DNA of 34,916 nucleotides from Pseudomonas sp. REP124 (GTDB lineage: Bacteria > Pseudomonadota > Gammaproteobacteria > Pseudomonadales > Pseudomonadaceae): assembly GCF_020164475.1 (NCBI RefSeq), contig NZ_JAIQWX010000061.1:1-34916 (forward strand), in the 5' to 3' direction. Below, piece by piece: positions 8,908-16,650 of the stretch. Both the position numbers and the translations under genes were made by a program. The first letter of the stretch is position 1. The number at the start of each line of letters is the position of its first letter. Under the pieces are notes generated by a model. That model did no database searches. It worked only from the letters and a program-made list of their open reading frames with translations, and was not told where the DNA came from.

Positions 8908-10167
8908 TTATCCGCGAGGTGTCAGAGCCGCATCCGTCTTCACCAGGGCGGGTGATTTGACGGCTGCGGACGATGGGCTTGCAGGTTGATTGCTCGCTTC
9001 GACGGCCTGGCGCTGACGGGTCAGGGCCGCGACGGTTTCCGCGTCGGCCATCGGTGCGTCCTGCGGCGCGACCACAGCACCCGGGCGGACCCGCTGCAGG
9101 CCGTTGATGACGATGCGGTCTTCTTTCTGCAGGCCGCTGCGCACGATGCGCAGGCCTTCAAGCTTCGGTCCCAGTTCGACGTTGCGGTACAGGGTCTTGT
9201 TGTCCTGATCGACCACCAGCACGAACTTCTTGCCCAGGTCGGTGCCCACCGCTTCGTCCTTGATCAACAGACCCGCGTAGGCGGCGCTGCCCACTAGTTT
9301 CAGGCGCGCATAGAGGCCCGGGGTGTATTGGCCGTCGGCGTTATCAAACACCGCGCGACCGCGGATGGTGCCAGTCTTGGGGTTGACCTGATTGTCGACG
9401 AAGTTCATCTGCCCCAGGTGCGTGTTGCCCTCCTCGTTCGACAGGCCCATGTACACGGGGGTGGTCTGGCTGCGCTGGCCCTGGCGGGCGAGTTGGCCGT
9501 ACTTGAGGAACAGGCGCTCGTCGGCGTCGAAATAGGCGTAGACCTTGTCGGTGGAGACCACACTGGTCAGCGCCGTGGTGTCGGCGGTGACGATGTTGCC
9601 GGCGGTGATTTCCGCGCGGCTGACGCGACCGCTGATGGGCGCGGTGACGCGGGTGAAGCTCAGGTTCAGGCGCGCCAGATCGAGCTGGGCCTGGATCGCA
9701 TCGACGCCGGCCTTGGCCTCTTGGGCGGTGGTGTTGCGGGTGTCGGCCAGCTCCGCGGAAATCGCGTTACTGCCCAACAGGCGCTGCCCGCGCTGGGCTT
9801 CGTTGGCGGTGCGCACCAGGGTGGCCCGGGCTTGTTGCAGCTGGGCTTCGAAGCGATGCACCTCGTGTTCGAACGGCCGTGGATCGATCTGAAACAGCAG
9901 ATCGCCCTTCTTCACCAGCGCGCCATCGGTGAAGGCCACCCGCTCAATCTGCCCCGATACCCGTGGGTGGATCTCGACGGTTTCCGGCGCCTCCAGGCGA
10001 GCGGTGACTTCATCCCACTCGGTGATGGGCTGCTCGATCACCTTGGCGACCGTGACACGGGGTGCTCCGGGTGCGTTGGCGGCCACCGGTGCGCGATCGC
10101 AGGCGCTGAGCAGAGTGAGCGCCAATGCGGCAAACGGGTAACGAAGAGCTTTGAGTGATTGATCCAT
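8908..10167 (-). CDS. mexE: RND efflux periplasmic adaptor lipoprotein, MexE-like
   Basis: This 419-residue membrane-fusion protein links the MexF pump to the outer-membrane channel. The N-terminus is a lipoprotein signal with lipobox LSAC. It is followed by a barrel-sandwich/lipoyl half (RLEAPETVEIHPRVSGQIERVAF), an alpha-hairpin rich in Gln and Ala (about residues 95-165), the returning lipoyl half (LSFTRVTAPISGRVSRAEITAGN) and a beta-barrel with the GTIRGRAVFDN segment. From memory it closely resembles MexE. I chose the ATG at 10167 because it starts directly before the signal peptide. A start at 10227 would put 20 polar residues in front of it. It is first in the mexEF-oprN operon. No LysR regulator gene lies next to it. 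Confidence 0.93.
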   Translation of the reverse strand: MDQSLKALRYPFAALALTLLSACDRAPVAANAPGAPRVTVAKVIEQPITEWDEVTARLEAPETVEIHPRVSGQIERVAFTDGALVKKGDLLFQIDPRPFEHEVHRFEAQLQQARATLVRTANEAQRGQRLLGSNAISAELADTRNTTAQEAKAGVDAIQAQLDLARLNLSFTRVTAPISGRVSRAEITAGNIVTADTTALTSVVSTDKVYAYFDADERLFLKYGQLARQGQRSQTTPVYMGLSNEEGNTHLGQMNFVDNQVNPKTGTIRGRAVFDNADGQYTPGLYARLKLVGSAAYAGLLIKDEAVGTDLGKKFVLVVDQDNKTLYRNVELGPKLEGLRIVRSGLQKEDRIVINGLQRVRPGAVVAPQDAPMADAETVAALTRQRQAVEASNQPASPSSAAVKSPALVKTDAALTPRG

Positions 10168-10379
10168 GGGGGTGTCCGCCAGACGTTGTGAAGGTTCACC
10201 GGCATTTTTATTGATGATGAACGTCATTTATAAGGTCAAAAAAAACCAAAGGGTTTCACTCAGTCTCGCCCAGAGGCTTTGGCCCCTGCGTTCGACATGT
10301 GCGCTGACAATATATTACGAACATAATCAATACAAGTCTGAAGCCGACGACATGCACCCCATTTGCACACCACGTTCAC
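10168..10379 (-). promoter_or_regulatory. Upstream region of mexE, probable promoter zone
   Basis: This stretch precedes mexE and is strikingly AT-rich in parts (TATTGATTATGTTCGTAATA on the - strand, near 10308-10334, and an A8 run near 10239). A TTGTAT/TATATT pair near 10310-10335 could be -35/-10 elements. CCAAAG...CTTTGG (10247-10282) forms an inverted repeat in the likely leader. Scanning for the ATC-N5-GAT repeats recalled for MexT boxes finds only one ATC trinucleotide, so no such box is present. Exact promoter elements are uncertain. Confidence 0.35.
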
Positions 10380-10481
10380 CTGTAGGAGCGAGCTTGCTCG
10401 CGATGAACGTCCAGACACCGCGGGCATTCAGACAGCCAGCGCTATCGTTGACGACCATCGCGAGCAAGCTCGCTCCTACAG
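10380..10481. repeat. REPIN: inverted REP pair (GGAGCGAGC type)
   Basis: The left unit CTGTAGGAGCGAGCTTGCTC and the right unit GAGCAAGCTCGCTCCTACAG face each other across about 55 nt. It lies just behind the stop of the polyamine-binding protein gene and in front of the mexE promoter zone. It may therefore double as the transcription end of the former. The size and arm sequence match the REPINs at 2917 and 24649. Confidence 0.9.
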
Positions 10482-10492
10482 GGGGGATCGGG

Positions 10493-11593
10493 TTATTTGT
10501 CGGATTTGATGGCGGTCCAGACTCGGGTGCGCACCCGCTCCAGCTTCTGCGGCAATGGCTGCACCACGTACAGCGTTGCCAGGGCCTGTGGCGTGGGGGT
10601 CAGGTTGGGGTTGCCGGTGATTTCCTTGTTGATCAGCGGCAACGAATCCTTGTTCACGTTCGGGTAGCCAAGGAAATCGCTGATAGGGGCGATGACTTTC
10701 GGGTCGAGCAAGGTGTTGAGGAATTCGTGGGCTTCCTCGACATTCTTCGCGCTTTTCGGGATGGCGAAGGTGTCGAACCAGATCGGCGCACCCTCCTTCG
10801 GCAGACGCCAGTCGACCACCACGCCGTTGCCCGCTTCCTTGGCGCGGTTGCCGAACTGATAGAAGCTGCCGGAGTAACCGATGGCCACGCAGATGTCGCC
10901 GTTGGCGATGTCGGTCATGTATTTGGCGGAGTTGAAATAGGTGACATAGGGGCGAATCTTGAGCATCAGCGCCTTGGCTTTCTCGTAGTCAGCCGGGTTC
11001 TGGCTGTTCGGGTCCAGCTTCAGGTAATGCAGGGCCAGCGGCAGGATCTCCGATGGCGAGTCGAGCATCGCTACGCCGCAGGACTTGAGCTTCTCCATAT
11101 TCTCGGGCTTGAACACCAGATCCCAGCTGTCCACCGGCGCGTTCTCGCCCAGCGCCGCCTTGACCTTGGCCGGGTTGAAGCCGATCAGCACGGTGCCGTA
11201 CATGTAGGGCACGCCGTACTGGTTGCCCGGGTCATTGGCGTCGAGCAGCTTGAGCAGTGCCGGGTCCTGATGCTGCCAGTTGGGCAACTTGGACTTGTCG
11301 AGTTTCTGGAACACACCGGCCTTGATCTGGGTTTCGATGAACTGGTTCGACGGCACCACCAGGTCGTATCCGGAGTTGCCGGTCAGCAGCTTGGCCTCCA
11401 GGGATTCGTTGGTGTCGAAGGTGTCCCAGGTGACCTTGATGCCGGTCTTGTCGGCAAAATCCTTGGGCACGGACGGCAGGATGTAATCCGCCCAGTTGTA
11501 GACCCTCAACTCGCGCTGTTCGGCGTGCACGGCGCTGGCCAGCAGCGACAGCCCGCAAACCGTGGCGCCCAGGATGCGTTTCATGGTGTCCAT
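10493..11593 (-). CDS. Polyamine (putrescine/spermidine) ABC transporter substrate-binding protein
   Basis: This 366-residue periplasmic binding protein is of the PotD/PotF/SpuD family. Residues 1-24 are a signal peptide ending VHAE. The mature part begins LRVYNWADYILPSVPKDF, the hallmark strand of polyamine-binding proteins. It also has GYDLVVPSNQFI, GVPYMYGTVLIGFN (with the YMYGT ligand region), ICVAIGYSGSFYQ and PIWFDTFAIPKSAKN. It should capture putrescine or spermidine for an inner-membrane permease, but no permease or ATPase genes are near, so it is an orphan component. The start is supported by GGGGAAC about 7 nt upstream of the first ATG. A second ATG three codons later is also possible. 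A REPIN follows the stop. Confidence 0.9.
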   Translation of the reverse strand: MDTMKRILGATVCGLSLLASAVHAEQRELRVYNWADYILPSVPKDFADKTGIKVTWDTFDTNESLEAKLLTGNSGYDLVVPSNQFIETQIKAGVFQKLDKSKLPNWQHQDPALLKLLDANDPGNQYGVPYMYGTVLIGFNPAKVKAALGENAPVDSWDLVFKPENMEKLKSCGVAMLDSPSEILPLALHYLKLDPNSQNPADYEKAKALMLKIRPYVTYFNSAKYMTDIANGDICVAIGYSGSFYQFGNRAKEAGNGVVVDWRLPKEGAPIWFDTFAIPKSAKNVEEAHEFLNTLLDPKVIAPISDFLGYPNVNKDSLPLINKEITGNPNLTPTPQALATLYVVQPLPQKLERVRTRVWTAIKSDK

Positions 11594-11810
11594 GGATCAG
11601 TTCCCCAATGTCAGCTCGTTGGTTTTTTTCTGTTTTGTAGACGGCAGTGGCCGCAGGAACGGCCAAGGGCAAAGAAGATCAAGGTCTCTGGTTGTGACTT
11701 TGATTCTTGCTGACAGGTTAGTCGGTTCACAGCGTGAGGCAGGCCAAAAGGGGATCGAAATGGCCAATATCCGTGTCCGGATGGATCTGGAAGGGTTTAA
11801 AGCGGGTATA

Positions 11811-11846
11811 AAAAAAACGCCAGCTCCTTGCGGAACTGGCGTTTCT
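11811..11846 (-). terminator. Intrinsic terminator of the tRNA-Gln transcript
   Basis: On the - strand, AAACGCCAGTTCC pairs with GGAGCTGGCGTTT around a GCAA loop and runs into a stretch of eight T residues. It begins 14 nt after the tRNA CCA end, which makes it the natural end of that transcript. One G-U pair interrupts an otherwise perfect stem. Confidence 0.88.
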
Positions 11847-11859
11847 GATACTGCGAATA

Positions 11860-11934
11860 TGGCAGGGGCGGCTGGATTCGAACCAACGCATGGCAGGATC
11901 AAAACCTGCTGCCTTACCGCTTGGCGACGCCCCT
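11860..11934 (-). tRNA. tRNA-Gln (anticodon TTG)
   Basis: The - strand folds as a 75-nt tRNA with encoded CCA. The acceptor stem is AGGGGCG/CGCCCCT with discriminator G. It has a D-arm GCC...GGC, anticodon stem GCAGG/CCTGC holding loop TTTTGAT (anticodon TTG, reading CAA/CAG) and T-arm GTTGG-TTCGAAT-CCAGC. The anticodon lies at 11900-11902. An intrinsic terminator follows immediately, so it is transcribed alone. A glutamine isotype agrees with the usual AGGGG start of Pseudomonas tRNA-Gln. Confidence 0.96.
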
Positions 11935-11948
11935 GCGAATGTTGCTGT

Positions 11949-11963
11949 GAATGCCTGGCATTC
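11949..11963. repeat. Short perfect palindrome upstream of tRNA-Gln
   Basis: GAATGCC-T-GGCATTC is a perfect 7-bp inverted repeat with a one-base centre, ending 15 nt before the mature 5' end of the tRNA. It may be a leader-processing hairpin or an operator. Nothing else supports either role. Confidence 0.4.
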
Positions 11964-12011
11964 GATCCCTGATTCACGCCCTGTTTAAGGGTGTGTTTCG
12001 GAATGCGCGGA

Positions 12012-12040
12012 AATTTACCAACATTTGTTTCGTCTGTGAA
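12012..12040 (-). promoter_or_regulatory. Candidate sigma-70 promoter for tRNA-Gln
   Basis: On the - strand, TTCACA (-35, five of six consensus bases) and TAAATT (-10) are separated by exactly 17 nt. Transcription would begin near 12005, giving a leader of about 70 nt to be removed by processing. The surrounding DNA is AT-rich compared with the flanks. No other good promoter is seen in the 334-nt gap between the tRNA and the divergent amidase gene. Confidence 0.35.
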
Positions 12041-12268
12041 GCCCTTCGAGTAAATTTTTTTCTTTGAAAACAGCGACTTGTTAAACGACATGTGTGCGGT
12101 TTGCGGCAGAATGCGACGCCGAGGTTGAAATCCAGCCCCCGTCGCGTAAGGCTGTGCAACCCGTAACACTATAAAAATACCCTTTCAGAAAAGTGATGTT
12201 CCCGTGCTCCAGATCTCCCTTGAGGCAATCATTAATCGCCTTCCCCTTTCGCTGCCGGTGGTAACCGT

Positions 12269-13978
12269 ATGATCGAAGTCACCGAAGTTTCCATTGCTCA
12301 ACTGCGCGCCGCGCTCGAATCCGGCCAGACCACGGCAGTCGAATTGGTGCAGGCCTACCTCGCCCGCATCGATGCCTTTGATGGTCCCGAGACGTCAACG
12401 GCGCTCAATGCCATGGTGGTGCGCAACCCAGATGCGCTCAAGGAAGCGCAGGCCTCGGACGAGCGTCGCGCCAAGGGCCAGACCCTCGGCCCGCTCGACG
12501 GCATTCCCTATACCGCCAAGGACAGTTACCTGGTCAAGGGCCTGACCGCGGCATCCGGCAGCCCAGCCTTCAAGGATCTGGTTGCGTACCGCGATGCCTT
12601 CACCGTCGAGCGCCTGCGCGCTGGCGGGGCGATCTGCCTGGGCAAGACCAACATGCCGCCGATGGCCAATGGCGGCATGCAGCGCGGGGTCTATGGCCGG
12701 GCGGAGAGCCCGTACAACGCTGACTATCTCACTGCGCCCTTCGCGTCCGGTTCGTCCAACGGTGCCGGTACGGCGACTGCCGCCAGCTTTGCGGCGTTCG
12801 GTCTGGCCGAGGAAACCTGGTCCAGCGGTCGCGGCCCGGCGTCGAACAACGGCCTGTGCGCCTACACGCCTTCGCGCGGGGTGATTTCGGTGCGCGGCAA
12901 CTGGCCGCTGACGCCGACCATGGATGTGGTCGTGCCCTTCGCCCGGACCATGGCCGACCTGCTCGAAGTGCTCGATGTGGTGGTGGCCGAGGATCCGGAC
13001 AAACGCGGCGACCTGTGGCGCCTGCAACCCTGGGTGCCGATTCCGAGCGTCGCCTCGGTGCGCCCTGCTTCCTACCTTGAGCTGGCGGCGAAGGCCGACT
13101 CGCTCGCGGGCAAGCGCTTCGGCATTCCGCGCATGTACATCAATGCCGACCCTGAAGCGGGTACCAGCGAAGCGCCGGGCATCGGAGGTCCGACCGGCCA
13201 GCGCATCAACACCCGTGATTCGGTGATTGGTTTGTGGCAGCAGGCGCGTCAGGCTCTGGAGGCTGCAGGCGCCGAAGTAATTGAAGTGGATTTCCCGCTG
13301 GTTTCGAACTGCGAAGGCGATCGTCCGGGAGCCCCGACGGTGTTCAATCGCGGGATCGTTTCCAAGGAGTTCCTGCACCATGAATTGTGGGATCTGACGG
13401 CGTGGGCGTTCGATGATTTCCTGCAGGCAAACGGCGATCCGAAGCTGAACCGGCTGGTGGACGTCGATGGTCCGCAGATTTTCCCGCACGATCCCGGCAC
13501 CCTGCCTAACCGCGAGGGAGACCTGGCAGCGGGGATGGATGAATACGTGAAGATGGCAGAGCGCGGGATTACGCCTTGGGATCAGATCAGTACCGTGCCT
13601 GATGGTCTGCGTGGGCTGGAGCAGACCCGCAAGATGGACCTTGAGGACTGGATGGATCGCCTGGGTCTGGATGCGGTGCTGTTCCCGACGGTGGCCGATG
13701 TGGGCCCGGCGGATGCGGACGTCAATCCGGCTTCGGCGGATATCGCCTGGAGCAACGGGATCTGGGTGGCCAACGGCAACCTCGCCATCCGCCACCTGGG
13801 TGTACCGACGGTGACCGTGCCGATGGGTGTGATGCCCGACATCGGCATGCCGGTGGGCCTGACCTTCGCCGGTCGTGCCTATGACGATTCGGCGTTGCTG
13901 CGCTTTGCAGCGGCGTTCGAATCCACCGGGAGCAAGCGCCGGATTCCACCGCGTACGCCGCCGTTGTCTGGCCACTAA
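12269..13978 (+). CDS. Amidase-signature family hydrolase
   Basis: This 569-residue protein belongs to the amidase-signature family, which hydrolyses amide bonds with a Ser-cisSer-Lys triad. The catalytic Lys is in LDGIPYTAKD (Lys84). The cis-Ser is in the ASGSSNGAGTA loop (Ser162/163). The nucleophile should be Ser186 in TWSSGRGPAS. The usual TGGS at the nucleophile is TWSS here, replacing the two glycines near the oxyanion hole. The C-terminal part (AVLFPTVADVGPADADVNP, HLGVPTVTVPMG) matches the family. The length exceeds the common 450-500 residues, with extra sequence about residues 285-400. The substrate is unknown. Nothing nearby forms an operon with it: tRNA-Gln is divergent and REPINs follow. 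The ribosome-binding site is weak (CGGTGGT). Confidence 0.88.
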   Translation: MIEVTEVSIAQLRAALESGQTTAVELVQAYLARIDAFDGPETSTALNAMVVRNPDALKEAQASDERRAKGQTLGPLDGIPYTAKDSYLVKGLTAASGSPAFKDLVAYRDAFTVERLRAGGAICLGKTNMPPMANGGMQRGVYGRAESPYNADYLTAPFASGSSNGAGTATAASFAAFGLAEETWSSGRGPASNNGLCAYTPSRGVISVRGNWPLTPTMDVVVPFARTMADLLEVLDVVVAEDPDKRGDLWRLQPWVPIPSVASVRPASYLELAAKADSLAGKRFGIPRMYINADPEAGTSEAPGIGGPTGQRINTRDSVIGLWQQARQALEAAGAEVIEVDFPLVSNCEGDRPGAPTVFNRGIVSKEFLHHELWDLTAWAFDDFLQANGDPKLNRLVDVDGPQIFPHDPGTLPNREGDLAAGMDEYVKMAERGITPWDQISTVPDGLRGLEQTRKMDLEDWMDRLGLDAVLFPTVADVGPADADVNPASADIAWSNGIWVANGNLAIRHLGVPTVTVPMGVMPDIGMPVGLTFAGRAYDDSALLRFAAAFESTGSKRRIPPRTPPLSGH

Positions 13979-13991
13979 CACCGCCAAACCA

Positions 13992-14083
13992 CTGTGGGAG
14001 CGGGCTTGCCCGCGATGAGGCCAACACATTCAACAGAGATGTCGGCTGAACTGACGCCATCGCGGGCAAGCCCGCTCCCACAG
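13992..14083. repeat. REPIN copy 1 of a tandem pair (GGGAGCGGGC type)
   Basis: The left unit CTGTGGGAGCGGGCTTGCCC and the right unit GGGCAAGCCCGCTCCCACAG are inverted around a centre beginning GATGAGGCCAACACATTCAA. A nearly identical 92-nt copy follows at 14123. It sits between the amidase stop and the end of the phenol hydroxylase operon, which is convergent. Confidence 0.92.
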
Positions 14084-14122
14084 AATTTGCGCCTTACGCA
14101 ACTATTGTGATCGCCGTGAAAA

Positions 14123-14214
14123 CTGTGGGAGCGGGCTTGCCCGCGATGAGGCCAGCACATTCAACAGAGATGGCGACTGATCTGACGCCATCGCGGGCAA
14201 GCCCGCTCCCACAG
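14123..14214. repeat. REPIN copy 2 of a tandem pair (GGGAGCGGGC type)
   Basis: This has the same 92-nt length and arms as the element at 13992, and its centre differs at only a few positions (for example GCCAGCACATTC against GCCAACACATTC). Because the non-palindromic centres match too, the two copies probably arose by local duplication. Together they fill the gap between the convergent amidase and SphA genes and may terminate both. Confidence 0.92.
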
Positions 14215-14245
14215 GATTGGTGGTGGCCGGAACTGCCGGGTTCGG

Positions 14246-15136
14246 TCAAAACGGCACGGTCAGTTTCATCCAGTAGGCATTCCCCTGCGCCCGGTTGCGC
14301 ACTTGGGTTTCCTGTTCCCATTTGCCGGTGACGAACCACCCCGATTTGCTGGTGTATTTGATCGACGGACCGATCGCCAGGGATCGCCCCTTGTTGTCCT
14401 TGATCGTCTCGCCGTTCTGGCGGTCGTCGGTGGTCTGGCGGTAGTAGTAGCCGCCGACACCCAGCACCCAACCATTGCCCAAGCCCCAGCCAACCGCATA
14501 GTCGACGTGAAACTCCTGGCCCGAACGGTAATCGGTCGCGGAATTTTCAAGGTTGAAGTCGTACATGATCTTGGCGTCGAGGTTCAGCCCGTTCGGGTCG
14601 ACGTAGGTCATGGCGTAGACCGGTTCGATCACCCAGTAATTGCGACCGATGTTGGCCAGGTCGCCACGGTCATAACTGCCGGTCGGGGCGATCATGTCCA
14701 GGGAGAGAATGCTGTGGAATTTTTCGCTGTGATGGAACCCCAGCGCCGACCCGAAGATGATGTCGCCCATACCCTGTTTGCTTTGCGACTGACCATTGAG
14801 CTCAACCTTCAGATCCACCAGCGGCACGATCGCATGTAGCGCCACGCTCGCGCCGAACAGCGTGTAGTCGCTGACCCAGATCAGCCTTGGAGTGATGGCA
14901 TTCGCCCGCACGCGAAAATCCACCGGAAGTTTCTCGCCATCGTTGCCGCGCAGGTTGTCGGCTTCGTAGTGATTGACGAACAGTTGCCCGTAGAAACCCG
15001 GCGGCGGCATCGCGCCGGACATGTAGTTTTCCGCCCCCAACGGGTAGGAAGTCCCGCCGCCTTCGGTGGCGTGGGCCACCAGCGGCAAGGCGGTCAATGC
15101 TGCGGTCACGATCAGTTTTTGCGTTGTAAAAGTCAT
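14246..15136 (-). CDS. SphA-family/MetA-pathway outer-membrane protein
   Basis: This 296-residue exported protein belongs to the 'putative MetA-pathway of phenol degradation' family (SphA-like, PF13557 type). These are predicted outer-membrane beta-barrels found with aromatic degradation genes. A signal peptide (LIVTAALTALPLVAHA) precedes TEGGGTSYPLGAENYMSG, the family's typical mature start. Many alternating amphipathic strands rich in Trp/Tyr follow, and the last residues, AYWMKLTVPF, end in the Phe typical of outer-membrane barrels. I chose ATG 15136 because AAAGG lies 9 nt upstream. A TTG three codons earlier is less likely. The gene starts 82 nt behind dmpP and is the likely last gene of the dmp operon. 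It is probably used for passage of phenol or related hydrophobic aromatics. Transport has not been shown from sequence. Confidence 0.82.
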   Translation of the reverse strand: MTFTTQKLIVTAALTALPLVAHATEGGGTSYPLGAENYMSGAMPPPGFYGQLFVNHYEADNLRGNDGEKLPVDFRVRANAITPRLIWVSDYTLFGASVALHAIVPLVDLKVELNGQSQSKQGMGDIIFGSALGFHHSEKFHSILSLDMIAPTGSYDRGDLANIGRNYWVIEPVYAMTYVDPNGLNLDAKIMYDFNLENSATDYRSGQEFHVDYAVGWGLGNGWVLGVGGYYYRQTTDDRQNGETIKDNKGRSLAIGPSIKYTSKSGWFVTGKWEQETQVRNRAQGNAYWMKLTVPF

Positions 15137-15174
15137 GCAGTTCAACCTTTATTGTTGTTATCGGTCGGGCACGC

Positions 15175-15205
15175 CCTGCCCTCTCGTCACATTCGAGAAG
15201 GCAGG
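15175..15205 (-). promoter_or_regulatory. Stable hairpin between dmpP and the SphA gene
   Basis: On the - strand CCTGCCTTCTCG pairs with CGAGAGGGCAGG around a 7-nt loop, a 12-bp stem with one G-U pair. No U-tract follows, so it is not a standard terminator. It may stabilise the upstream phenol hydroxylase mRNA against 3' decay, or reduce read-through into the SphA gene. Confidence 0.6.
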
Positions 15206-15218
15206 TTTACGGGGTTAA

Positions 15219-16280
15219 TCAAATGCGTTTGAACAACGCAGAACGCTGCATCGATTCCCCTCCATCGGCGGCGCTGTAGAAGCGCTCCATGAAGATGTCG
15301 CGTTCGAACAAACGGCCCTGCATCAGGCAGGTAATTGCCGAGTCGATCATCACCGGCGGCCCGCACAGGTAAGCCTTGCGACTGCTGAAACGGCCGTCGA
15401 AATGCTGCTTGGCGGCGTCATGCACATAGCCCTTGAAGCCGGTCCATTCGCTGTCCTCCACCGCCTGGCTGAGCGCCGGTACATAGGTGAAGTTGGCATG
15501 ATCCCGGGCCAGTGCCTCGAACAGCTCACTGTTGTACAGCTCGGCACGGTTGCGCGCGCCCTGGAACAGCACGATCTGCCGGCTGTCGCCCGCCTCCAGC
15601 AAATCCAGAATCATCGACTGCGGACTGGACAAGCCTGAGCCACCGGCGATGAAAATCAGGTCGCCGCTCTGCGAGCCCCGCACGAAGAACTGTCCATAGG
15701 GACCGGAGAGGTCCACTGCATCGCCGACCTTCAATTGATCATGGATCATGCCGGTTGCCAGCCCACCGTCGACCTTGCGCACGTGCAGTTCGACCTCGTC
15801 GGCACGGCTCGGCGGATTGGCCAAGGAGAAGGCTCGCGTACCCTCGATGCCGGGCAATTGCAGGTTGATGTACTGCCCCGCCTGGAAAGCCATCGGCCGA
15901 TCGAGTTTGAGGTGCACACCTTTGATGGTCGGCGACAGGTCCACCAGCGCACTGACCGTCGCGCGGTAGTCCTCCACCGGATGACCGAGGAAATCCGGAT
16001 CGGCATCGATGTCAGCCTCGATCACCATGTCGCTCTGGGGGATCGCGCAGCACGCCAACACCTTGCCTTCATCACGCTCCATGTCCATCAGCGCAAAGGA
16101 CGACGCCGCGCCCAGATCCGCTTCCCCTTCCAGCACCTGGACCTTGCAAGTGGCGCAAGTGCCATGGCCGCAGGCAAACGGCAGCCACACACCCTGGCGC
16201 AACGCGGCCTGGAGAATGGTCTGCCCTTCTTCCACTTCGATCTGCTCGCCAGTGGGTTCGATGGTTACTTGGTAGCTCAT
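15219..16280 (-). CDS. dmpP: Phenol hydroxylase reductase component (ferredoxin-FAD oxidoreductase)
   Basis: This 353-residue protein passes electrons from NADH through FAD and a [2Fe-2S] cluster to the diiron hydroxylase. The plant-type ferredoxin domain holds CGHGTCATC (Cys37, Cys42, Cys45) and Cys77 or Cys78 in LACCAIP. The FAD-binding region contains GTRAFSLANPP and the NAD-binding half has AGGSGLSSPQSM and LCGPPVMID. The length equals that of DmpP from memory. The ATG at 16280 has AGGACAGG just upstream and follows the dmpO stop by 10 nt. An upstream in-frame start would overlap dmpO without a ribosome-binding site. It is the sixth gene of the dmpKLMNOP operon. Confidence 0.95.
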   Translation of the reverse strand: MSYQVTIEPTGEQIEVEEGQTILQAALRQGVWLPFACGHGTCATCKVQVLEGEADLGAASSFALMDMERDEGKVLACCAIPQSDMVIEADIDADPDFLGHPVEDYRATVSALVDLSPTIKGVHLKLDRPMAFQAGQYINLQLPGIEGTRAFSLANPPSRADEVELHVRKVDGGLATGMIHDQLKVGDAVDLSGPYGQFFVRGSQSGDLIFIAGGSGLSSPQSMILDLLEAGDSRQIVLFQGARNRAELYNSELFEALARDHANFTYVPALSQAVEDSEWTGFKGYVHDAAKQHFDGRFSSRKAYLCGPPVMIDSAITCLMQGRLFERDIFMERFYSAADGGESMQRSALFKRI

Positions 16281-16290
16281 GACCCTGTCC

Positions 16291-16650
16291 TCAGTTGAAG
16301 CTGCCGGCAATGCCGTTCAAGCCAGGTGTGTTCAGGTGCAGCAGGCTTTTGTGATCGATGCCGTTGGCGATCAGGCTGGAATTGTTGTCGGGGCTGAAAG
16401 GTTGATCGTTGAGGCGCCACTGCGCCTGGCTGAAATCGACCCGCGCCGCGTCCGGGTGGCTGGCGATCGAGGGTTTGACCACCTGCTCGATGAAGGCGCC
16501 GAAGGGCATGTCCGGCGGCAGCGGGAAGGTGAAGGGTGCGCAGAACATCAGGTGTTTTTCCCAGCACAGGTACACCAGCTGCAGGCCGTGGAAGTTTGCC
16601 TGGTGGTCCAGGGGTTGGGCGCTGTAGGCGCCGATGGCGGTCACGGGCAT
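16291..16650 (-). CDS. dmpO: Phenol hydroxylase small subunit (gamma)
   Basis: This 119-residue protein is the small subunit of the (LNO)2 hydroxylase core. Its start MPVTAIGAYSAQPLDHQANF and its segments LVYLCWEKHLMFCAPFTFPLP and DMPFGAFIEQVV match DmpO/PhhO/PheA5-type subunits, and the length matches too. It has no cofactor of its own and supports the fold of the large subunit. I place the start at 16650. The frame stays open upstream, but that part encodes a REP element and not protein. The gap to dmpN is unusually wide (137 nt) for this operon. Confidence 0.93.
   Translation of the reverse strand: MPVTAIGAYSAQPLDHQANFHGLQLVYLCWEKHLMFCAPFTFPLPPDMPFGAFIEQVVKPSIASHPDAARVDFSQAQWRLNDQPFSPDNNSSLIANGIDHKSLLHLNTPGLNGIAGSFN

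Noticed and set aside
7390..8955. A long open frame on + (521 codons) opposite mexF, and others at 5186-6280 and 5638-6927
   Set aside because: They are antisense to strongly conserved mexF/oprN coding sequence. Their translations are low-complexity (rich in His, Arg, Gln and Gly), as expected for the complement of GC-rich genes.
12395..14029. A 544-codon frame on - opposite the amidase
   Set aside because: Its translation is Arg/His-rich with no recognisable domain, while the + frame is a clear amidase. Its start lies inside a REPIN.
13992..14214. Possible CRISPR array from the repeated blocks
   Set aside because: Only two copies exist, each is an inverted pair of REP units, the centres are alike rather than unique, and no cas genes are near.
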